Below are positions 17,250 through 26,169 of a DNA stretch of 64,000 nt, one piece after another. The notes below the pieces were generated by a model. The model searched no databases. It was not told where the DNA came from and worked only from the letters and a program-made list of their open reading frames with translations. The stretch's first letter is position 1. Every line of letters begins with the position of its first letter. The stretch spans positions 434,001-498,000 of the forward strand of contig JADJBX010000001.1 of assembly GCA_016703545.1 (NCBI GenBank), in the 5' to 3' direction. Made by a program: the position numbers and the translations under genes. This DNA is from Candidatus Amarobacillus elongatus (GTDB lineage Bacteria > Chloroflexota > Dehalococcoidia > Tepidiformales > Tepidiformaceae).

Positions 17250-19478
17250 ATGAGGATCCGTGTTCGCCACCTCCTGCTGCTGGCGGTGCTGGCTACCGTG
17301 CTCCTGCTCCCGGGCAGCGCCGGCGCCGCTTCGTTCAACATCGCCTCCGAGACGTACTACACGCTGGACGTGGCGGCCGGGCGCATCACCACGCGCATGG
17401 AGGCGGAGGTCGGTTCGGCCAATGCGGCGGAACTGAAGAGCGTGGTCCTGGTGGCGATGCCGGGGGCGACGAACATCGCCGTCACCACCGAGGGCGGCGC
17501 GGCGCTGCAGTTCAAGGCGACGCCGGCGAACCTCGCCGGGGGTGTTCCCACGCTCCTGAACGTGACGCTCGAGAAGCCCCTGAAGGGCGCGCTGCGCGCG
17601 AACCTGGTCCTGACCTACGACATTCCCGCGCAGGACAACGAGGTTCTGCACATCGAGAAGGGCGCGATCGAGGGCCGGTTCGCGAGCCAGGGCCCGGGTT
17701 CGTTCGTGTACGTGGACGTACCGATCACGTCGGACAAGTACTTCGAGCCGGGGTGCCTCCTTGCGGCGTCGCAGCCGGGGGCGGTGAAGGATGCCGCACG
17801 CGAACGGTGGATTTGCGGCGACGCGGCGCTGATCACGCTGAACACGAACGACAAGGAAGTGCTCAGCAAGTGCGCGCAGGGGGACGACCGCTGCCGCCAG
17901 CAGGCCGAGACCTACTTCAATGCCTACGCGCAGACCATCACCGACGCCAGCCTGATCGGCCTGCTCGAAGGGACGGTCGACCTGCAGCGCGGCCCCGTGA
18001 TGCTGACCCTGAAGTACTTCCGCCGCGACCAGGCGTGGGCCGACAAGCAGTTCGCGGTGGCGAAAAAGGCGCTGCCGATGCTCGAGGCGACGTACGGCTG
18101 GGGGTACCAGTTCGACCGCATCCTCATGCGGCAGTCGCACGCGATCGAGCAGGTGGGCGCCGCGGGCCTCGCGTTCTCGGACGAGGGCCAGGTGTTCATG
18201 GCGAAGCAGGGCGACATCGACGAAGAGGTGACGGTCCACGAGCTGGCGCACCTCTGGTCGGGGTACCAGCTGGAGACGAGCTGGCTGTGGGAAGGGCTCG
18301 CGGAGTATGGCCTGCGACGGAACGCCGGCACCCTCGGCATCAAGCCGCGCGATTGGCGATGGACGACCTTCGGCTTCAAGGATCCGCTGGCGACGTGGTG
18401 GGGCGGCTCGAAGGTAACCGAGCCCTACTACTGGTATGGCAAGGCGGGGACGTTCTGGTTCGAATACGAAAAGGCGATCGGCGGACCCGCGGCGATGACG
18501 GCGGTGCTCGCGCAGATGGACGACTATCAGCAGCGCTGGCCGCTCGACGGGCGCTGGTTCATGGACCGGGGCGAAGAGGTCAGTGGCAAAAACCTGGACG
18601 CGCTCTTCCTGGAGTGGGTGTGGGTGCCAGACGTCGCCAAGTCGTTCCTGGGCGAACGGCGCGCGGCGCATGACCAGGTCGCGGCTCTGACGGCGCGGGC
18701 GGCGACGTACGGGTTCGCGGGCGTGCCAAAGGACATCCGGGCGAACCTCGACGCGTGGACGTTCGGCGCGATCGCGGGGCAGGTGACGCAGGGCAACCGC
18801 GTCCTGGATGCCTACTCGGCGGCGCAGGCGGCGGCGGTCGAAGCGGGACTTCCTCCGAACGACGGCGGCGTGGCGGCGGCGTGGCCGACGCAGACCCTCG
18901 CCGGCATCTCCGGGGTCATCGACAACCAGCGGCAGGCGATCAAATCGATCGTCGAGGGCCGGAAGGCGATCGCGGGCCGCCCGGCCGAGGACGGATCGTG
19001 GAAGAAGATCGCCGACGCCGAGGCGAAATACGCGACGGGCGACTTCGAAGGGGCGCAACACGCGGCGACGGGCGCGAGCACGTTCGTCCAGAACTACGCG
19101 GCGGCAGGCAAGATGATCCAGGTCGCGAAGGAGAAGCAGGCGAGCTTCAAGCCGTCGTTCTTCACGCGCATCGGGATGTATTGGGCCGACCCCTCGGGGG
19201 ATCTCGCGAAGGCGGAAGCGGCGTACCTCGCGGACGACCCGGCGACGGCGCTGAAGCTGGCGAGCAAGGCGTACGACGGCTGGAAGGACGCGCAGCAACG
19301 CGGCATCGCGCGGCTCGCCATCCTGATGGGGTTGATGTGCGCGCTGACCGTGGGCACCTGGTGGCTGATGAAGAAGCTGGACCCATCGGGGAAGGGCGGG
19401 AGCACGGCGCGGATGGGGCACTACATCGAGAAGTCGGAGACGACCTCGCGGTGGAAGGATTGGGAGAACACGCGCTAG
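17250..19478 (+). CDS. Surface-anchored gluzincin-type metallopeptidase-like protein
   Basis: The protein has 742 residues. A signal peptide (MRIRVRHLLLLAVLATVLLL...GSAGA) is followed by a beta-rich domain. A zinc-peptidase motif HELAHLW (His330, His334) has a downstream EGLAEY (Glu348/Glu352) as third-ligand candidates. A C-terminal TM helix (ARLAILMGLMCALTVGTWWLM, about 690-712) and a short basic cytoplasmic tail end the protein. The order fits an M1-like gluzincin tethered outside the cell. The helical region before the TM (VIDNQRQAIKSIVEGRKAI) may be a coiled stalk. The substrate is unknown. It lies just before tRNA-Glu and is probably its own transcription unit. Confidence 0.7.
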   Translation: MRIRVRHLLLLAVLATVLLLPGSAGAASFNIASETYYTLDVAAGRITTRMEAEVGSANAAELKSVVLVAMPGATNIAVTTEGGAALQFKATPANLAGGVPTLLNVTLEKPLKGALRANLVLTYDIPAQDNEVLHIEKGAIEGRFASQGPGSFVYVDVPITSDKYFEPGCLLAASQPGAVKDAARERWICGDAALITLNTNDKEVLSKCAQGDDRCRQQAETYFNAYAQTITDASLIGLLEGTVDLQRGPVMLTLKYFRRDQAWADKQFAVAKKALPMLEATYGWGYQFDRILMRQSHAIEQVGAAGLAFSDEGQVFMAKQGDIDEEVTVHELAHLWSGYQLETSWLWEGLAEYGLRRNAGTLGIKPRDWRWTTFGFKDPLATWWGGSKVTEPYYWYGKAGTFWFEYEKAIGGPAAMTAVLAQMDDYQQRWPLDGRWFMDRGEEVSGKNLDALFLEWVWVPDVAKSFLGERRAAHDQVAALTARAATYGFAGVPKDIRANLDAWTFGAIAGQVTQGNRVLDAYSAAQAAAVEAGLPPNDGGVAAAWPTQTLAGISGVIDNQRQAIKSIVEGRKAIAGRPAEDGSWKKIADAEAKYATGDFEGAQHAATGASTFVQNYAAAGKMIQVAKEKQASFKPSFFTRIGMYWADPSGDLAKAEAAYLADDPATALKLASKAYDGWKDAQQRGIARLAILMGLMCALTVGTWWLMKKLDPSGKGGSTARMGHYIEKSETTSRWKDWENTR

Positions 19479-19528
19479 GCCGCGGGCGAGGTGTACGAAG
19501 CGGAGGGGCGTGGTAAGGTACGGTTCGT

Positions 19529-19605
19529 GGCGCGTTCGTCTAGTGGCCTAGGACGCCGCCCTTTCAAGGCGGAGATCAGGGGTTCGACTCCCCTACGCGC
19601 TACCA
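19529..19605 (+). tRNA. tRNA-Glu (UUC)
   Basis: The cloverleaf is complete. The acceptor stem GGCGCGT pairs with ACGCGCT (G1-U72 wobble, common in tRNA-Glu). The D arm is GTC...GAC, the anticodon stem CCGCC/GGCGG with loop CTTTCAA, giving anticodon TTC. The T arm is AGGGG-TTCGACT-CCCCT. The discriminator is A and CCA is encoded (19603-19605). Confidence 0.97.
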
Positions 19606-19618
19606 CAGAGTGACGGTT

Positions 19619-19652
19619 AGAGCCGGGTTCAGCGAACGCTGAACCCGGCTCT
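19619..19652. terminator. Terminator hairpin after tRNA-Glu
   Basis: A 16-bp perfect inverted repeat (AGAGCCGGGTTCAGCG and its complement around AA), followed by a weak T-rich tail (TTGCGTTT). It ends the tRNA transcript. Confidence 0.75.
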
Positions 19653-19759
19653 TGCGTTTGGGGGGGTGGGGACGCGACCTCGACGGCGAGCGTTGACGGA
19701 GCCCTCTTCTGCAGCCCAGGCGCGCTCGCCTTCGCGCCCCTGGGGCGGCCGTGCGGGGG

Positions 19760-20254
19760 TTAGAGGGCGGCGAGGGTGAGGGCGGTGACGTAGAGGCCGA
19801 GGCCGTAGACCGCGTGGGTGCCCAGGTTGCGGAGCCGGCCCGCCAGGGGGTTCGGGGTTTTCGAACCCGCGATACCGGCGCCGAAGGCGGGCTGCATGAT
19901 GAACCACGGGGCGGCGATGGAGCCGAGGCCGACCACGAGCGGGGGCAGGATGCCGGGAGATTCGAGCCAGGCCGAGCCCCAGACGGCGACCACCACGAAC
20001 GCGAACGCGATGCCGATGCCGTAGTGCGCCGCCCAGCCGAGGGGGCGTTCGCCGCGAACGGGGCTGGCGGCGGCGATGCGGGGATGGGTGAAGCGCCCGC
20101 GGCGGAAGTGGCCGATCCAGCGGCCCAGGAGCGCGTAATCGAGCGTGGCGATGTGGAGGCCCCGGCGCAGGGCCAGGCTCCACAGGTCGATGAACGCGGA
20201 ACCGCCGACGCCGATGAGCGTGGCGCGGGCAACAAGTTCGACGGTGGCAGTCAT
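19760..20254 (-). CDS. DUF2938-like integral membrane protein
   Basis: The 164-residue protein with about four TM segments begins MTATVELVARATLIGVGGSA. It contains DLWSLALRRGLHIATLDYALLGRWIGH and AAHYGIGIAFAFVVVAVWG, and ends in GLGLYVTALTLAAL. The pattern GWxxHYxxGIxxA, with a PNPxxxRLRNLGTHAVYG-like tail, is that of the DUF2938 family. The start at 20254 is supported by AGGAG nine bases upstream; the frame is open further but unlikely to be used. Function unknown. The ABC operon behind it is on the same strand, 73 bases upstream, with a likely terminator-free gap. Confidence 0.7.
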   Translation of the reverse strand: MTATVELVARATLIGVGGSAFIDLWSLALRRGLHIATLDYALLGRWIGHFRRGRFTHPRIAAASPVRGERPLGWAAHYGIGIAFAFVVVAVWGSAWLESPGILPPLVVGLGSIAAPWFIMQPAFGAGIAGSKTPNPLAGRLRNLGTHAVYGLGLYVTALTLAAL

Positions 20255-20327
20255 GGCATGGACTCCTTTCGGGAGGGAGCTGCGAAAGCCGGCGAGGGGC
20301 GGTGCTTCCACCCCTCGCCGTGATGGC

Positions 20328-21158
20328 CTAGGCGTCGCGGCGCTGGAAGGCGATGTAGGCGGCCCCGACCGAGGCGAGGAGCCATGCGGCGGCGATTGCG
20401 GCGCCAAGGAGCGGCGCGGAATACGCGGGCGTCGATTCGATGTGGCTGACGGTGACGCTATCGATGCCGTTGCTGGGGAGCAGGCTGAGGATGTGCTCCT
20501 GGAACCAGGTGGGAACGAATTCGCCGAAGATCTGGGGGAGCCAGAGCAGCCCGAGGGCCGTGGTGATGCCGCCGGCCGTGCTACGCAGGAGCATGCCGAA
20601 GGCCATGCCCATGATGGGAAAGAACGGCATGGCCAGGCCGAGGCCGAGCACCATGTGGAGGGCGTCGCCGTCGGTGAAGCTGGCGGTGGGCATGCCGGTG
20701 GCGCTGAAGACGGCCTGGGAGATGGCGAACATGCTGACGGTGGTGGCCACCCCGGCGACCGTGACGATCGCGGTGACGAGGGTGAGCTTGGCGAGGAAGA
20801 CCTGCCGGCGGTCGGGGGTAGCGGTGAGCGTGAGCCGCATGGTGCCGCTCGCGTATTCGCGGCTAACGGTCAGGACGCCGAAGACGGAGTAGACGATGAG
20901 GCCGAAGACCGTGCCGACCATCGAGGCGGTGATGGGGCTGATGTCGCCGGACCAGGTGTCACGGGTGCTGCCGAGGGCGATGCCGACGATGGCGGAGGTG
21001 GCGACAGAGAGGAGGTATCCGAGCCCCAGGGTGATGTAGGTGGAGCGGAGGGTGGCGAGCTTGAGCCACTCTGAGGCGAGGGTGTTGGCGAAACGGGTGT
21101 CACGGTTCACGGCGCCCCGCATGCGGCGGGTGTTGGCGGAGATGGTGGCGGTGGTCAT
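20328..21158 (-). CDS. ABC-2 type exporter, membrane subunit
   Basis: The 276-residue protein has about six TM helices. An N-terminal cytoplasmic segment (NTLASEWLKLATLRSTYITL) is typical of ABC-2 permeases that pair with DrrA/CcmA-type ATPases. VLTVSREYASGTMRLTLTATP is the conserved coupling-helix region of this family. The start lies two bases after the ATPase stop, so translation is coupled. The substrate is not visible; such pairs often export drugs, lipids or peptides. Confidence 0.85.
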   Translation of the reverse strand: MTTATISANTRRMRGAVNRDTRFANTLASEWLKLATLRSTYITLGLGYLLSVATSAIVGIALGSTRDTWSGDISPITASMVGTVFGLIVYSVFGVLTVSREYASGTMRLTLTATPDRRQVFLAKLTLVTAIVTVAGVATTVSMFAISQAVFSATGMPTASFTDGDALHMVLGLGLAMPFFPIMGMAFGMLLRSTAGGITTALGLLWLPQIFGEFVPTWFQEHILSLLPSNGIDSVTVSHIESTPAYSAPLLGAAIAAAWLLASVGAAYIAFQRRDA

Positions 21159-21160
21159 GG

Positions 21161-22117
21161 TCAGTTCTCCATCCGGGTGGGGGCGAGGACGCCCGGGGCG
21201 ACGGCGGTGGCGGCGCTGCGGGCGCCCTGGTACTCCTGGCTGCCCTGCGTGAGCTCCATGAAGGCGGCTTCGAGGCTGGCGCGGCGCGGTGCGAGCTCGT
21301 GCAGTTCGAAGCGGTGTTCGGCGGCGAGGGCGCCGATGCGATCGGCCTCAAGTCCGGTGACGATGAGGGCGTGCTCCTCATGGCTGATCGCGGCGCCGGC
21401 GCCCTGGAGCACGGGAGCGAAGCGGGCAGCGTGGGGCGAAACGACGCGAACGTGGCTGCCGGTACTGCGCCGGGTGAACTCGGCGATGCTGGTATCGGCG
21501 ATGAGCCGGCCCCGGCCGATGACGACGATGTGGTCGGCGGTTGCTTCCATTTCGCTCATGAGGTGGCTCGAAAGGAGGACCGTGCGGCCTTCGGCGGCGA
21601 GCTGCTGAAGGAAGCCGCGGATCCAGCGGATGCCTTCGGGGTCGAGGCCGTTCACGGGTTCATCGAGGATGAGGATGTCGGGGTCGCCGAGCATGGCGGC
21701 GGCGATGCCCAGGCGCTGGTACATGCCCAGGGAGAAGCCACCGACGCGCCTGCCAGCGACTTCGGTGAGCCCGACGAGGTCCAGCACGCTGGCGACGCGG
21801 GATTCGGGGATGCCGCCGGCGCGAGCGATCCAGGCGAGGTGCTGCCGGGCGGTATGTCCGCCGTTGGCTGCTTTCGCATCGAGCAGCGCGCCGACTTCGC
21901 ACATGGGCGCGGGAATGTGCCGGTACGACCGGCCGTTCACGGTGACCTCGCCGCTGGTGGGGACATCCAGCCCGAGGAGCATGCGCATGGTGGTGGTCTT
22001 GCCGGCGCCGTTGGGCCCGAGGAACCCGGTGACGACGCCGGGCCGCACCCGGAACGAAAGGTGGTCGACGGCGACGGTCTCGCCGTACCGCTTGGTGAGG
22101 TCTTTGACTTCAATCAT
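21161..22117 (-). CDS. ABC-2 type exporter, ATP-binding subunit
   Basis: The 318-residue protein has Walsh A GPNGAGKTTT, signature FSLGMYQRLGIA, Walsh B ILILDEPVNGLDPEG and an H-loop (LLSSHLMSEME). The C-terminal 100 residues are the extra domain of DrrA/BcrA-type ATPases. It forms an exporter with the next gene. Its start overlaps the end of an upstream 87-residue gene by eight bases, so three genes form a coupled operon starting near 22373. Confidence 0.92.
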   Translation of the reverse strand: MIEVKDLTKRYGETVAVDHLSFRVRPGVVTGFLGPNGAGKTTTMRMLLGLDVPTSGEVTVNGRSYRHIPAPMCEVGALLDAKAANGGHTARQHLAWIARAGGIPESRVASVLDLVGLTEVAGRRVGGFSLGMYQRLGIAAAMLGDPDILILDEPVNGLDPEGIRWIRGFLQQLAAEGRTVLLSSHLMSEMEATADHIVVIGRGRLIADTSIAEFTRRSTGSHVRVVSPHAARFAPVLQGAGAAISHEEHALIVTGLEADRIGALAAEHRFELHELAPRRASLEAAFMELTQGSQEYQGARSAATAVAPGVLAPTRMEN

Positions 22118-22373
22118 GGCTTTCTTCTCCTGGTGCAGGGCAGACCTGCCGAATCGAGATGATTGGCACGCCGATATCGCGGACCCGGTTGAGGAGCCCG
22201 TGGAGTGCCGACTGGTCGGCGAGCGTGCCGGTGAGGGTGGTGGTGCCGTCGGGGAGGTGGGTCAGCGTCATATCCTCGAACCGGCCGGACCAGCGAGGAT
22301 CGAGGTGGCCCCACAGGCGGATCTCGTAGAGCGGCGAATCGCAGCGCGAGCCCGAGCAGCCGGCTGCTGTCAT
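22110..22373 (-). CDS. Small accessory protein of the ABC exporter operon
   Basis: The 87-residue soluble protein (PLYEIRLWGHLDPRWSGRFE, then TTTLTGTLADQSALHGLLNR, RDIGVPIISIRQV) resembles a small family often found before DrrA-type ATPase genes, with a ligand-like beta-alpha layout. The start at 22373 has AAAGGAGG four to eleven bases upstream. The operon position and overlap with the ATPase suggest a regulatory or accessory role, which is inference. Confidence 0.6.
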   Translation of the reverse strand: MTAAGCSGSRCDSPLYEIRLWGHLDPRWSGRFEDMTLTHLPDGTTTLTGTLADQSALHGLLNRVRDIGVPIISIRQVCPAPGEESHD

Positions 22374-22530
22374 GGTGTGTCCTCCTTTGGCGGTCCCGGC
22401 TCGGGGCCGCCGCGCAAGACACACTCTGCGGTCGCGGCGAAAGCGCGCCTTCACCCGGAAGGTGCAATCGGGGGGTGCACATCGGGGGTGCAGATGGCCG
22501 CGAGCCGGGCGGGTGGTGGGAAGATGGAGG

Positions 22531-23557
22531 CTACCGGGGCGGAGCCGTGATTGTGATGGCCGGGTAGCTGCCGTCGGCGCTGACGATGACGGCGATGGAT
22601 GGTCCGTCGACGACGTTGGGACTGAAGTTCCGGGCGAACAGGAGCCAGGTGCCGGGTGTCAGCCCCAGCCGGAACCTCCCGTCCGGTGCGACGCTGTTCG
22701 ACCAGGCGGTCGCGCCGTCGGACCGAACGGCACGGACTCCCGCTGCCGGCCCGTCCGTGATCTCGCCCTCGAGCACCACCGTCGCTCGGGCGTACCGCAG
22801 TACGACCGGCTCGCCGCCGGGGACCGTGGCCGCGGCGGTCACGTCCACTTCGACGAAGAGGTTGTACCCCTCGCAGCCGCCGTCGGAGAACCAGTTGTTC
22901 TGGGAGCACATCACACCCACCGCCGCCACCCGGTAGGTCCCTGTCTCGACGAGCGAGGCGGTGAACCTGCCGTCATCACCGGTGGTCACGTCGGTCCTGA
23001 AGGCGCCCTTGATGATTGCGACGTCGATTCCGACAACGGCGGACCCGTCCTGGGTGGAGGCACGCCCTTCGAGCCTGAACTGCCCGGCGACTGGCGTCGG
23101 TGTGGCCGTGGGCGTCCGGACGGGCGTGGGCGAGGGGGGGGTCCGCGGCCGTGGGCGCGGGGGCGGTGGGTCGGGGGACGGGTTCCTGTTGGTGGCGGTT
23201 GGGGCGCGTGGGGGCGTCGGGGTGGCGTTGGGCGGCGGGGCGTGGTGCCGCAGGTGGCGTTCGCGTGGCGTCGGCGGGTGCGGTGGGCGGACGCCAGGGC
23301 GGCACGGTGGCGTCGGGCCCGGGCGGGGGAGGCGATGCCGCTGCATCGGACCGGTCGCTCGCGTCAATGATCCCGACCACGACGCCCTGCGTGAGAGTCA
23401 TCCAGATGATGAACGCGACCGCGCCCGAGAACGCTGCGAAGAGCGCGAAGAGGATCTGCTTCCATGGCGACTTGCGCCCTGCGGATGCGGGTTCGGCTGC
23501 CAATGCAGGAGCCACATCGGGGTCTGGCGCCGCCCCACGCCCGCCAGCGAGGGCCAT
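22531..23557 (-). CDS. Membrane-anchored protein with Pro/Thr linker and CNA-B/carboxypeptidase-regulatory-like domains (frameshifted)
   Basis: Two frames appear to make one protein. The N-terminal frame (ATG near 23557) has a short cytoplasmic part and one TM helix, KQILFALFAAFSGAVAFIIW, followed by a Pro-rich start of a linker. The C-terminal frame continues the linker (PTPVRTPTATPTPVAGQF). It then has beta-sandwich repeats (VVGIDVAIIKGAFRTDVTTG, DDGRFTASLVETGTYRVAAV, VAPDGRFRLGLTPGTWLLFA), as in carboxypeptidase regulatory-like domains. The shift must lie in the G-rich linker, about 23140-23330; the exact base is not determined. The inference is a surface protein that projects beta domains on a stalk. 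No ribosome site is clear for the start. Confidence 0.55.
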
Positions 23558-23719
23558 GAGAGGTGGAATCGGGCACGGAGCGGGCGACCGGCCCACCGGG
23601 CGCGGGTGGTCCGTGGCGTCGGCGACGCCGCAGCGCGGCGCCCCTTGGCCCGGTCCCACCATTCGACCACGAGGTTGTGGAAGAGGATCGCGACGAACAG
23701 GCCACCGGTCGAAGCGCGT

Positions 23720-24232
23720 CTACGTCCGGGCGGGCTGCGGCCCGACATACGGGTGCCGATTCGGCCGTCGCCGCAGCAGCAAGAGTGCGCCTGACAGGGC
23801 GAGGCCCTCGCGGAGTCGAAACCCGATGGTCCCGCTCAGCGCGACGAGACCCGTCCCCGCGATGACGATCGCGAGCAGCCCCGCGACGGGCGCCGTTCCG
23901 TCAATCGAGAAGCTGCCCTCGACGCGCTGGACCTCGTCGCACATCGCGCCGAAGGAGAACGAACAGTCGCTTGTGATGTGGCCAGTGGCCGCCACCTCAG
24001 TACCACCAACGATTTCGACGCCGATGGGCTCGCGCGCGGTGAGGTCGCTGTAGCAACCCGGAACGCTCAAGGAAACCCAGGTCATGCCCATGGTCGTGAG
24101 GAGCACAAGGAAGATGCCGGACGAGACGACGCGCGAGGCCGAGGGCCGAGCAAAGACGCGGGTTGTTGGATTGGCGGCTTGAGTCGCCTCGGCCGCCTGC
24201 GGAACTGGACCTGTCGATGCGGAGGTGGGCAT
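23720..24232 (-). CDS. Two-TM membrane protein of unknown function
   Basis: The 170-residue protein has two hydrophobic helices (VVSSGIFLVLLTTMGMTWVS and VAGLLAIVIAGTGLVALSG). They flank an exported loop with three cysteines (PGCYSDL, SDCSFSFGAMCDE). The N-terminal 30 residues are low-complexity and probably cytoplasmic. It has the same strand as the CNA-B-like protein downstream, with which it might share an operon. No family is recognised. Confidence 0.45.
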   Translation of the reverse strand: MPTSASTGPVPQAAEATQAANPTTRVFARPSASRVVSSGIFLVLLTTMGMTWVSLSVPGCYSDLTAREPIGVEIVGGTEVAATGHITSDCSFSFGAMCDEVQRVEGSFSIDGTAPVAGLLAIVIAGTGLVALSGTIGFRLREGLALSGALLLLRRRPNRHPYVGPQPART

Positions 24233-24450
24233 CCGCGGCCTCCATCACTGGCCCCGGGTACAGCGATGATCCGAGTCTGGGACCGGCGGCCAGGGCATCG
24301 GCAGGGTCCTAAGGGCTACCCTCGACTCCGCGAACGGTCCTTTGTCATGCCAGCGATGCGGGGGCCAGAGCCGGGGCGGGCGGCGGGCGGTTTTAAGATG
24401 GGTATCCTCGCGCGGTCGCCGATGTGGAGGCGAAGGGTGAGGAGCAAGGC

Positions 24451-24849
24451 ATGAGTGCACACGATGGGAGCGGTGGGCGGCCGGGGTCTCAGATGGTGGA
24501 CGAGCGGATTGCTGCGTTCGCGGACTGGCGCGGCGAGACGCTGCTTCGAATGCGGCGTTTGATCCAGGAGGCGGACCCGGAGGTCACGGAGGATGTGAAG
24601 TGGGCGAAGGCGACGAGCCCGGGCGTGCCCACGTGGTCGCATGACGGGATCATCTGCACGGGCGAGACCTACAAGTCGGTCGTGAAGCTCACGTTCGCGA
24701 AGGGGGCTTCGCTCATGGACCCGGCGGGCCTGTTCAACGCGAGCCTCGAAGGGAACACGCGCCGTGCAATCGACATCCGTGAGGGCGAAGAGGTCGATGC
24801 GGCGGCGTTCAAGGCGCTGATCCAGGAGGCCGTTGCCCTCAACGTCATG
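24451..24849 (+). CDS. DUF1801 (YdhG-like) domain protein, 3' end uncertain
   Basis: The first 131 residues are a DUF1801 protein: FADWRGETLLRMRRLIQEAD, then TEDVKWAKATSPGVPTWSHD, ETYKSVVKLTFAKGA, and the usual end ALIQEAVALN. The fold relates to iron-chaperone-like YdhG proteins; the role is unknown. The start at 24451 has GAGGAG upstream. Beyond residue 131 the frame stays open to 25545, but that part is antisense to the DinB-like gene and has no coding character. A lost stop or a frameshift near 24843 is therefore likely, and the end given is an estimate. Confidence 0.6.
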
Positions 24850-24978
24850 TCGGCGGGACGCGGCGGGCGGCGGCGCGGCAGCGGGACTTCCACGTGGCGA
24901 CGCCTGGCCCGCTCATTCGGTCGCGAATGTCCACGAGCCGGCACCGCGCCGTATCGCACGCGACGACCTGCCGCTCAG

Positions 24979-25500
24979 CTATCGGCGCTCGCTGAGCGGG
25001 ACGTTCTCCTGCCTCGGAGCGGGGGTGGGGTGCGGCAGCCCCTCGCGTACGTGGCCGCCATGTTCGGCCAGGTGATCCGCCTGCGCGGCGTACAGGCTCC
25101 AGATATCGAAGAAGCCTTCTCCCCAGAACCGGGCGCCGAGGCCAAGGTCTTCGTCCGTAAGCGTTTCAAGGGTGCGAAGAGCGGCCGCATAGGCGGCCTC
25201 GTAGCTCTCTCGCAGCCCGTTCACGGTCTGCCCTCGGGCGCCGCGGCGCGCGATCATGGCGCTGGCCGGGTCGCGGATGACGCGCGGGAAGTTGTACATA
25301 CCCTTCCCTCTTCGTGCCCGGGCGACCTCTTTTGGCAGCGCCTCCAGGCTCCAGACGAGATGGTAGAGGACAGCGCCGATCGTCCACGCCGGATTCCCAC
25401 TTGGCCGTCGCAGGTCACTATCGGAGACGCCGTCCAGAGCGCGAGGAACGACTCGCGAGTGCGGGCGAGCAGCGGTTCGAGCTCGGTGCGGTGGTGGTTC
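24979..25500 (-). CDS. DinB-like protein, frameshifted, start not resolved
   Basis: Two frames join into a DinB/DUF664-like helical protein. The N-terminal part reads TELEPLLARTRESFLA. After a shift it continues LDGVSDSDLRRPSGNPAWTI, then GAVLYHLVWSLEALPKEVAR, then MYNFPRVIRDP...DIWSLYAAQADHLAEHGGHV. The spaced histidines (YHL, DHLAEHGGH) fit the DinB metal site. One missing G at about 25437 (complement of CTCCTGGAC read as CTCTGGAC) restores the frame. No start codon is seen upstream of the first part, so the start near 25500 is approximate. The function of such proteins is usually thiol- or metal-linked transferase activity; that is family knowledge only. Confidence 0.55.
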   Translation of the reverse strand, partial: EPPPHRARTAARPHSRVVPRALDGVSDSDLRRPSGNPAWTIGAVLYHLVWSLEALPKEVARARRGKGMYNFPRVIRDPASAMIARRGARGQTVNGLRESYEAAYAAALRTLETLTDEDLGLGARFWGEGFFDIWSLYAAQADHLAEHGGHVREGLPHPTPAPRQENVPLSERR

Positions 25501-26068
25501 GTATCAGTCCCGTGGTCGACGGCCGTTCGCTCTCGGGTGCCCTGACAGCGACACCCCGGAGCCGGGCCAGCGGGGTGAGCAACCAGGCGAGCCCACGGAG
25601 AACCGGCCACGGCGGGCTGACCGGTCGAATGGCGTTGCCCATCGAAGGAACGAGCACCGCGAGCGCGAGCGGCGAGGGCATGCCACGCTCGTTGATTCGC
25701 CCCTCTCCTGCGAGTTGGAACAGCGTCCGGAAGAAGCGCTCGCTGTCGAGTGCCGGCCGGAACTCCTGGAGGTAGTGCGCAACCTCGTCGCCGCCGTTCC
25801 AGAAGCAATGCCGTGCGCCTGCCGGGATGGTCACCACTTCCCCTGCGCCTGCAATCCGGACGGTGCCCGCGAGGTCGAACGCGAGGCGTCCGGAGAGGAT
25901 CTCGAAGCGGCTCTCTTGGAAGGGATGCGTGTGCACCGGTTCCTTCGGCCCTCCCGGCTCGTGGTAGCACTCCACCTGGAGGAGTTCGCCGTTTGTCTCG
26001 CCGGCTGTCTTCCGAAAGATCATGCTCTGGCCTGTTCGCGGGTTCCTGATCTCAGCGGGGATCGCCAC
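25418..26068 (-). CDS. Cupin-domain protein
   Basis: The protein has about 216 residues. The N-terminal cupin has HTHPFQESRFEILSGRLAFD (motif 1 with metal-binding His/Glu) and GEVVTIPAGARHCFWNGG (motif 2). A helical region follows (RFFRTLFQLAGEGRI...) with a hydrophobic segment near PPWPVLRGLAWLLTPLARLR. The start is GTG 26068, with AAGGAGG (complement of 26074-26080). The C-terminal 35 residues overlap the presumed start of the DinB-like gene and may be affected by an indel. A strong promoter lies upstream, between this gene and the divergent TetR gene, so TetR control is likely. Confidence 0.75.
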   Translation of the reverse strand: MAIPAEIRNPRTGQSMIFRKTAGETNGELLQVECYHEPGGPKEPVHTHPFQESRFEILSGRLAFDLAGTVRIAGAGEVVTIPAGARHCFWNGGDEVAHYLQEFRPALDSERFFRTLFQLAGEGRINERGMPSPLALAVLVPSMGNAIRPVSPPWPVLRGLAWLLTPLARLRGVAVRAPESERPSTTGLIRTTTAPSSNRCSPALASRSSRSGRRLR

Positions 26069-26125
26069 GGGCCCCTCCTTGTCGGCATTCAATTCGTTAG
26101 ATGTCACGTCTGATTGACTGGATGA

Positions 26126-26153
26126 ATCTTACGACGGAAACTGAGGCTGTCAA
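26126..26153 (-). promoter_or_regulatory. Consensus sigma-70 promoter of the cupin gene
   Basis: On the minus strand, TTGACA (complement of 26148-26153) and TAAGAT (complement of 26126-26131) are separated by 16 bases. The region is also bounded by an inverted ATTGAC...GTCAAT pair (26113-26154), a possible site for the divergently encoded TetR protein. Confidence 0.6.
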
Positions 26154-26169
26154 TACCAGGGGAGCCTCC

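Noticed and set aside
23398..23748. Minus-strand frame with LFVAILFHNLVVEWW as a possible continuation of the two-TM protein
   Set aside because: Mostly Arg/Ser-rich low-complexity product overlapping the start of the CNA-B-like gene; one short hydrophobic stretch is not enough.
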